Part shown: one piece after another, positions 57,656-64,000 of the stretch
Layout: the number at the start of each line of letters is the position of its first letter
Numbering within the stretch: the first letter of the stretch is position 1
Made by a program: the position numbers and the translations under genes
The notes under the pieces: model-generated
Databases searched by the model: none
Seen by the model: the letters and a program-made list of their open reading frames with translations, nothing else
Told to the model about the DNA's origin: nothing
Assembly: GCA_949987565.1 (NCBI GenBank)
Contig: OX465112.1
Coordinates: 11,796,536-11,860,535 of the forward strand
Origin: Luidia sarsii
Lineage: Eukaryota > Echinodermata > Asteroidea > Paxillosida > Luidiidae
Direction of reading: 5' to 3'
DNA length: 64,000 bases

Positions 57656-58793
57656 CCCCTTTTTTGTTTAGAGAAATGTACCGGTATACAGAAAGATTTG
57701 AGCAGACTTCGGCATTCCACCTCATTACTTCCTTGGCTTCCGGGGCATACATGCAAATACTAAACAAAAACCTCTTCAATGGGAAAGACAGAATGGATGA
57801 CTTATCCAAATTTCCTGAGGGTTAAGTATACACGGATGATGGATCAATGTAATCTCTTTCAAGACTAATCCCATAACATTAAGGATTGGATGCAACCAAG
57901 CAAAACCTCACTACTGATTTAATCCTAGGCTAATCTGACTGACTATGGATTAAGCTATTGTAACGGCAGCTAAGACTACAAAGCTAGTACAATGCTTCTG
58001 AATTGAAGCTACATGCACTGTAACTGGTGAGTTGTTGAGTAGAGTTGCTGCAAGAACACAACGTGGGTGTAATGAACAACCCTTCAGGGCGGCCATTACA
58101 ACCTCACAACCAAAGAGAATCTGAGTTGATGTTTACAAATGATTTTAAAAAGGTGTGCAAAAGTTATTTTACCAAGCCAAAAAAGTGGGTGCATTAACAC
58201 TCATTCATAAGATTTAATTTGTATTTAGTTTGAAAATAGGAGTTGTCAAGTTGTACTTGTAACTCAAACCCTGACAACAAAATCAAGAGCCAGGTTTCAT
58301 ACACACTAAAGAAAACCTCACATCTGAAAAATTCCCTGTCCCCTTCTATATGTTGATTTTGTTGGTAAACAAAAGGTATTCAGAATATCACACCAAGAGT
58401 TGGAGTTTTCTCTGATATTGCTTTGTGAATTTGTAAGGGTATTTGTATACAACCGTGATAGATAATCAATTGACAAATAGGTGGATGCCCTCTCCAAATT
58501 TTGGTTCCTTATGTAACCAAAATGTGTGGGAACCGAAAAGAGTGTAACACAACCGCCATTACAACTCAGGTTTCACAATCAGAGCCTGTTCCAGTGACAC
58601 TTCATCCCTTGCTCTCAAGCTCAGTAGTGTGGAGACCAAGTACCTGAGCCATCAGTGTATATACAACCTGGTCTAGGTACACCACTGCTTATCAATGCAT
58701 CTTGTATTCATGCCGACTCAAGCCAGAGAGATTGCTGCAGTGTGGATGTAGTGGATTTCACAAGAGGAACGCTGGCACTCTAACAACCCAATA

Positions 58794-60904
58794 CCCTTTT
58801 CCCACTACAAACTGCTTAACCCCGAGATTTGCCGCCCCGGGTTAAGCATTCTGTACCCCGGGGTTCGTTAACCCTGAGTTCTGTTCCCATTTGTCGCGTT
58901 AACCCGGAGTTTCGCGAAACCCGGGGCGAGCTTGCCCCGGGTTAACGATGTGCGATTTCCCACTACACCCCAACCCCGGTGTCCGTCACTGCCCGGACCG
59001 GAAATCCCACAGCGCGCAAGCTGGTCCCACAATGCCTCGTACCGCCTTGTCGCCCAGCAACCACCCGTCGGCGCGCGCTGCCTGACTGGATACATGTGGG
59101 CTGTACTCGATTAACGTACATGTACATGTACATTGTACATGTACATTGTACATGTACATGTACTTTCGTTTGGGCATAATCCGCACTCTCGTGCACATGT
59201 ACACTGCATTGAAAATGGCGTCAGATATAAATATAATAATTATAGATATAAAATTTCGGCAAATCCGGGGCATCAAGGCAATTTACCGACTTTTTAGTAC
59301 CGATGCAAACACGCTGTAAGCACTATAAAAAAAACTTTCAAAATAGGCGCTGAAGGCACCGAATCGTTGTTTTAGGTCTCCTACTAATATATCATCGTTT
59401 CTGTGGGACCACAATGCCTGAAAAAGATTATTTTCCAACATAAAAATGACGTCTAAAATAGGTTTCAGTCAGCCACCAACACGTATTCTCACGGAACATG
59501 AACAGTACCATTCAGGTATGGCCGGGGTGCTACTGCTAATGCTATAGTAAGCGGGACAACAAAAATATCTGACAATAGATCCTCACAAAAAAATCAAAAT
59601 AAAAGGGATTCTAAATAGCCTACATGTTTTGTAAAGATGGATTTTTAAGCAGCTAGGTCCAACCTAAACGAGCATATTATCGGAGCTTATTATTGTATAA
59701 AGTCGCACCCCTCTCATTCCTAATAGAATAGTCCATGCTGTCAAGGTATCGCGATATGGGTTCGGTGTTCCAAAACCTTCTCATCAGTTCTCGTCCAAAA
59801 AATTGAGAATAACTACGTTCGTAGGCCTACCTGAAAAAAAAGAATAAAGTTTGCGACATTTTTGTGCTGTATCGTGAAGTAGTATAGCTCGTTTTGCTGT
59901 TTAGCTTTCTCCTTTCGGGGCATGGTTACGACTTTGAAAAGGCACCCGCGAACACGCAAACCTTTGACAGCTCTACGATTCTACTTTCGCACGCAACCCG
60001 ACCACGTGCTGCATGCTGCGCAATCTATCTATCGTGCAACGCAAATCGCTCCCAACTACCGTTGGTACCCGTTGTTTGGTACAGCCAGCGATGTCCAAGA
60101 TTCACTGGTACCCGCAGATTAAAAGTTCGTTGACATGAAACTGTCAGGATCGAACGCACTGTCCATGTACGTATCTGACATGGCCATGTAAGTACTGTAC
60201 ATGTACATGTACATGTACAGTACATTGATCGTGTATGTGTACGTGTACATGTACAGTAGATGCACATGTACTGTACATGTACACCCATCCACAGTCCATA
60301 CAGTTGTGCACAGAATGCGCAATGTTTAGCTGACAGTGCGCACGGTACAGTGAAGCTTCCATGTGTGCTGCACACACACTGCACCGCAGTCAGAATATTA
60401 TTCCATGCGCGCTGCAATGTGCTAAAAGGGCACGGCAATTTGTTGCCGTGAAAATCCTCCAAATTTAAGGGCACCGCGGCAATTGGTGAGGGCACGACGG
60501 CAACTGCCGTCGTTGCCGTCGTGAATTTACTGCCCTCTTGTAAATGGCAGAGGTGCGTCGCATGCGGATTTTCCCGCCACGTATCCCACCTCTGACCGTC
60601 CCATTACGTAACGCATCCGGTGTCTTAACCCTGAAAATGTCCACCGGACTCGTACCCCGGCGCGGTTTCCCACTACAACGCCAACCCCGGGGTTCGGCCG
60701 TTACCCCCGAGATTTCCATCCTTAACCCTGGTCGCGAGCAGGGTTAACGAACCCCGGGGTAACGGCCGATTTTTCGGTCTCAACCCGGGGCGGGAAAAGT
60801 GTAGTGGGAAACGTCCTGGCAACCATTTCCAACCCGGGGTATCTCGGGGGTAAGGCTTGCCGTTACCCCCGAGATAACCCGGAGATTGCGTAGTGGGAAA
60901 GGGG
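58794..60904. mobile_element. 2.1-kb TIR-bounded element or nest with TA flanks
   Basis: CCCTTTTCCCACTAC at the left and GTAGTGGGAAAGGGG at the right, with TA on each side. GC-rich CCCCGGGGTTAAC palindromic blocks occupy both ends (58800-59090, 60580-60900). The interior holds a TACATGTA array and no long ORF. It may be two nested copies of one family. Confidence 0.55.
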
Positions 60905-62263
60905 TACAAGATTATTCTTCCACAAGGAAAGAGTTTAAACTCAAACATTAATCACGGTTTTCCATCGATCAAAATGTTAACTACAGGTACATTTACTTCT
61001 TAGTGTACAAATAACACATCATATAAATGGGAAGATAAACCAAAGAAAGTAGATTTACAAAATAAAATATCGTTTCACTCCCCCAGTATCTTCATTCATT
61101 CTGTACATATGGAATTGTCACGTTATTGGAGAAAGAGTCAAGGCTATATGATTACCACAATGACCACTGGAGTGATCAATTGGAGGTGGAAAGGCATAGG
61201 TTTGATTTCCACAAAAGGTTATTAAAGTAACACAGAACATAGGGAGCATTTGGCAGTTAGGAGCCCACTTCACCATTGAATACTGCTGTGCCAGGAACAC
61301 CCTATGTCACGTATATTCGTATTTTAGGCAAGTGTAAAATGTTCTATCACAGCATGTCACTTTGGTGAGTTTGGTCATTCCAAGGTCATTTCTGTAGGTA
61401 TCACGGAGGCACCCAAATGCACGGCATATAAAAGGAGAACTTGAGTTGGGGGGCCTTTTCTCAGCATCCCTCGGCAAATGATGTTAATTTCCCTCTCCTT
61501 GAAAATTGCCGACACTCCGACTGCCTGTAAATAGCCTCATGTGACATGAGCTTTGCAAATCAATCATTCACACACATCTGAAATTCAATCAGGTGAACAA
61601 TGCTTCATCGATTAATACGGGACTAACAACGCTTCCAGAGAAGTTTAACGCAAACCAACATTTTGATCAAAGAGCAATTGAATGCACTAATTGAAAATGA
61701 TAACCATGAAAGAGTTTGATATGAACAAACTACATGGGAGCTCCACTCAACACCACTAGATCAGAATATTTTCTCCAGACCAGGAGAGTTCAGTCCCACA
61801 ATCATGTTAACATTCAACATTGTGGGACTATGCCAGATCTGATGGTTCCCTAAGGAAGACTCATAATATGAACCATATCCTGCTCACCATTTCCAATTAT
61901 ACTTGACCTTTATCCCTCTTGGATCCCAAATGCAGGATCAACCCTCCCATTAGGGGGTCTAGTGTCAACTTGGATACACTGCTTTGGATGTAGACAACAT
62001 TACATGTATCCAAATTCCATTTGCCGAAGACAGCCCGCTGAATTCAGCATAACAATCACTTATCAAAGCTTGACAATCATATCAATGCCCCACAAAAGAT
62101 TCAACCCGATGTTGGCTACCATTCAGGCACTGGCACCTACCAAGGGAAATATTTACTTGAATTGTTGGTCCACAATGAGTCATTTAGTAAACCAAGATGG
62201 ACTAGTGCCCCTTGTTACTACAATTACCTCTGATTAGAGGGCAAATTCACACAGGGTCAAGTT

Positions 62264-62365
62264 GATATACAAAAATGTTGCAAACTGCTTACTGACTAAA
62301 ATTACCAAAATGTAAATCTTAAAATTTAGTGGGCCCGACGTTTCAATCCTAGCAGGACCTTCAAG
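62264..62365 (-). mobile_element. GAAACGTC-family copy at right
   Basis: GATATACAAAAATGTTGCAA, ACTGCTTACTGACTAAAATT and GGGCCCGACGTTTCAATCC are intact. The stem-loop end (CTAGCAGGACCTTC) is truncated. Confidence 0.75.
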
Positions 62366-63225
62366 TTGTTCAACTTTAGATAAATTAATCATGGTGGCTG
62401 AAAGAAGTACGACAGTGACATTCTTCCCCATATACAAGCCTAACTTGTGACAATACAAGCATATTTCACGAGGACCTTTTACTTTCAGTACCTCCCTGCA
62501 TGATAACCCTCACCCCTGCACCTCTCATTCAATACCCGTGCCAGGAGCTTCAAGTCACCACAGACATGTTAATAAACAATCATACAAATGCAGATATATG
62601 TTAATAAACAATACTAACCCATTCAGAATATAAAAAAATAATCTATGCCCATACAATGGCTGCAATCAACATGCAGAAAAATCACCATTCCACAGGTAGA
62701 CAAATGGAAGGAAACTATCCTCAGCAGAAAAAAATAGTTTTGTCAGTAAGAATATTTTGCATGATTTGACCCTCCATACCAATACTCTGACCTGTACTGG
62801 AGTGACCTATATTTCTAAATCCCCCTGAGGGCTCATACTTGCACATGGGTGTAACTCCTACACAGGTTCTCATTGTCCACCCACACAGACTGGGGGCTGG
62901 GGGCTGTGGGCTAGTATTCCTTTGATCAAGTGATAAGCCTTTGACACAAGCCCAGTCTCAATACAATCATGCACACTGTGCTGAATTCCCCAATGATGCG
63001 AGTCAAGCTGTTTGGGAAAAAAACAGCTTCCCTCTTGTGTAAGGAGGTGCAGTAGTAGATTACCTTTTGTCCATTACCTTTGTGCTCCCTGAAATATTGA
63101 ATAATCATAAATAATGATTCCCAATTAGTGATGTACATGTACCTCTGAATTTGTCTGCAACCTTTTATGTCGATAACTCTCAGGGCTACCTTCAGCTGGA
63201 CAATCATTCACTCCCCTTCATACTT

Positions 63226-63823
63226 TGACTAAAGCCGTGTTTCCTTAATTTTGTCAAACTACAGAGGCTGAGTGGAAGAATGACAAAATTAAGTCCTGTG
63301 GAAACGCAGGGTAAACTAATGTCCCTGCTAAGTTACCGCGACCTCGATGTACAAACAACCAGGCCGAACGGGGCCGCGGACCGCTCAGCCACGGTAACTT
63401 AACATGGCCGAAAAAAGTCCTGTGGAAACAATCCCACGATGTAAAAATACCGCGCGGCCGCGGAAACCGCTCCAGCTTCCTGTGTTACGTAACCGCTACA
63501 CACATACATGTGTATCCCTCGTTGACCCGCGAAAACTGCTGTGTACACGGGCAGGAGGCTGACTACACAGATATCAAACTCGCGCGTAAGGAGTCGACAT
63601 TTCCCGCTGACGGTCAAAGGTCATTGTGCGCTGCATGCACTGCGCCCTCTGTGGGTGGCATTTTACCAGCCATTCACGGCGAACAAACAGTCCGTCCTAA
63701 CCCAAAAAAGTCCATGTGGGAACGCAAGGTACACACACATGTAGGATTACTTTCTGGAATGTCACGGAAAGTTACCACGTGGCTGCGAAAAAAAACAGTC
63801 CTGTGGAAACACGGCTTTAGTCA
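63226..63823. mobile_element. 598-bp TIR element
   Basis: Perfect 19-bp ends TGACTAAAGCCGTGTTTCC and complement. Inner AAGTCCTGTGGAAAC repeats in both orientations. A related end (CTAAAGCCGCGTTTCCACTG) lies near 325. Confidence 0.8.
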
Positions 63824-64000
63824 CTTACTTGGCTATTGTTCACATTGAAAAAGTGAAATAGTACTTTGGAAGAGAAATAATCTTTTGGCTCAACTATTTC
63901 ATGGCCTATTATTGCAACTGTGGTAACATGGCAGTATTTCAAAGACACAATGACTATCACGAGATAAGACATTTATAATCTCATTGGGTTTAGTTTGTAA

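Larger units (their letters stand above)
52721..58790. other. non-coding, mostly repeat-poor AT-rich DNA
   Basis: No coding exon is supported on either strand. Repeats present: an 87-bp tandem duplication (53074-53246), a SINE A remnant (53530-53735), TIR elements at 54657-54903 and 56326-56500, one GAAACGTC-family remnant (56753-56870) and a degenerate triplication (57150-57655). Between 54910 and 56320 nothing recognisable is seen. A minus-strand AATAAA (plus TTTATT about 55157) could mark the 3' end of an unseen minus-strand transcript. Confidence 0.4.
60905..64000. other. right-edge non-coding region
   Basis: No coding exon is supported. Contains a GAAACGTC-family remnant at 62264-62362 (minus) and a 598-bp TIR element at 63226-63823. 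The rest is AT-rich without repeats I can recognise. Confidence 0.4.

Noticed and set aside
58868..59276. Minus-strand frames rich in tyrosine/cysteine and basic residues
   Set aside because: They arise from the TACATGTA microsatellite and the GC-rich element ends.

Overview
This is a eukaryotic genomic window. The genes are split into many short exons with GT/AG junctions, the introns are long and repeat-filled, and there are tRNA-derived SINEs, many small terminal-inverted-repeat (TIR) elements, minisatellites and TACATGTA/ACCGGT-rich microsatellites. The gene content and repeat texture fit a marine invertebrate. I favour a deuterostome (echinoderm, hemichordate or cephalochordate), but the species is not determinable from sequence alone.

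Four protein-coding genes could be assembled exon by exon, and every junction keeps the reading frame. (1) TAF1B (+, ten exons from the left edge to 9577, 5' end missing) is the TFIIB-like subunit of the RNA polymerase I factor SL1. (2) RNF103 (+, four exons, 12790-17933) is an ER-membrane RING-H2 ubiquitin ligase. (3) FAM204A (-, five exons, 25395 down to 20721) is a conserved protein of unknown function. (4) A PDZD7/whirlin-family scaffold (+, seventeen exons, 28232-50474, 1300 aa) has the order HNL-PDZ-PDZ-HNL-PDZ. TAF1B and RNF103 run head to tail, RNF103 and FAM204A converge, and FAM204A and PDZD7 diverge from a 2.8-kb gap. The genes have unrelated jobs (rRNA transcription, ER protein degradation, unknown, sensory or ciliary scaffolding), so nothing like an operon is implied.

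The rest is mostly mobile and tandem DNA. Two tRNA-derived SINE families and about ten TIR families are recognisable, several with two or more copies in this window. A repeat carrying the string GAAACGTC next to a short stem-loop occurs at least 13 times, often as head-to-head palindromic pairs. A related element at 10135-10368 has a hammerhead-ribozyme-like core, 29-bp inverted repeats and a 12-bp target duplication inside a SINE. A second copy (8596-8685) has a 10-bp target duplication and begins within a few bases of the ribozyme-like motif. These are the most interesting non-genic signals. Two tandem arrays (51-bp units after RNF103, 41-bp units before the last PDZ of PDZD7) are made of hairpin-forming units, and two large palindromes sit just upstream of the RNF103 start.

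The last 13.5 kb (50475-64000) holds the probable PDZD7 3'UTR, TIR elements and a repeat-poor AT-rich stretch. I found no convincing coding exon there.
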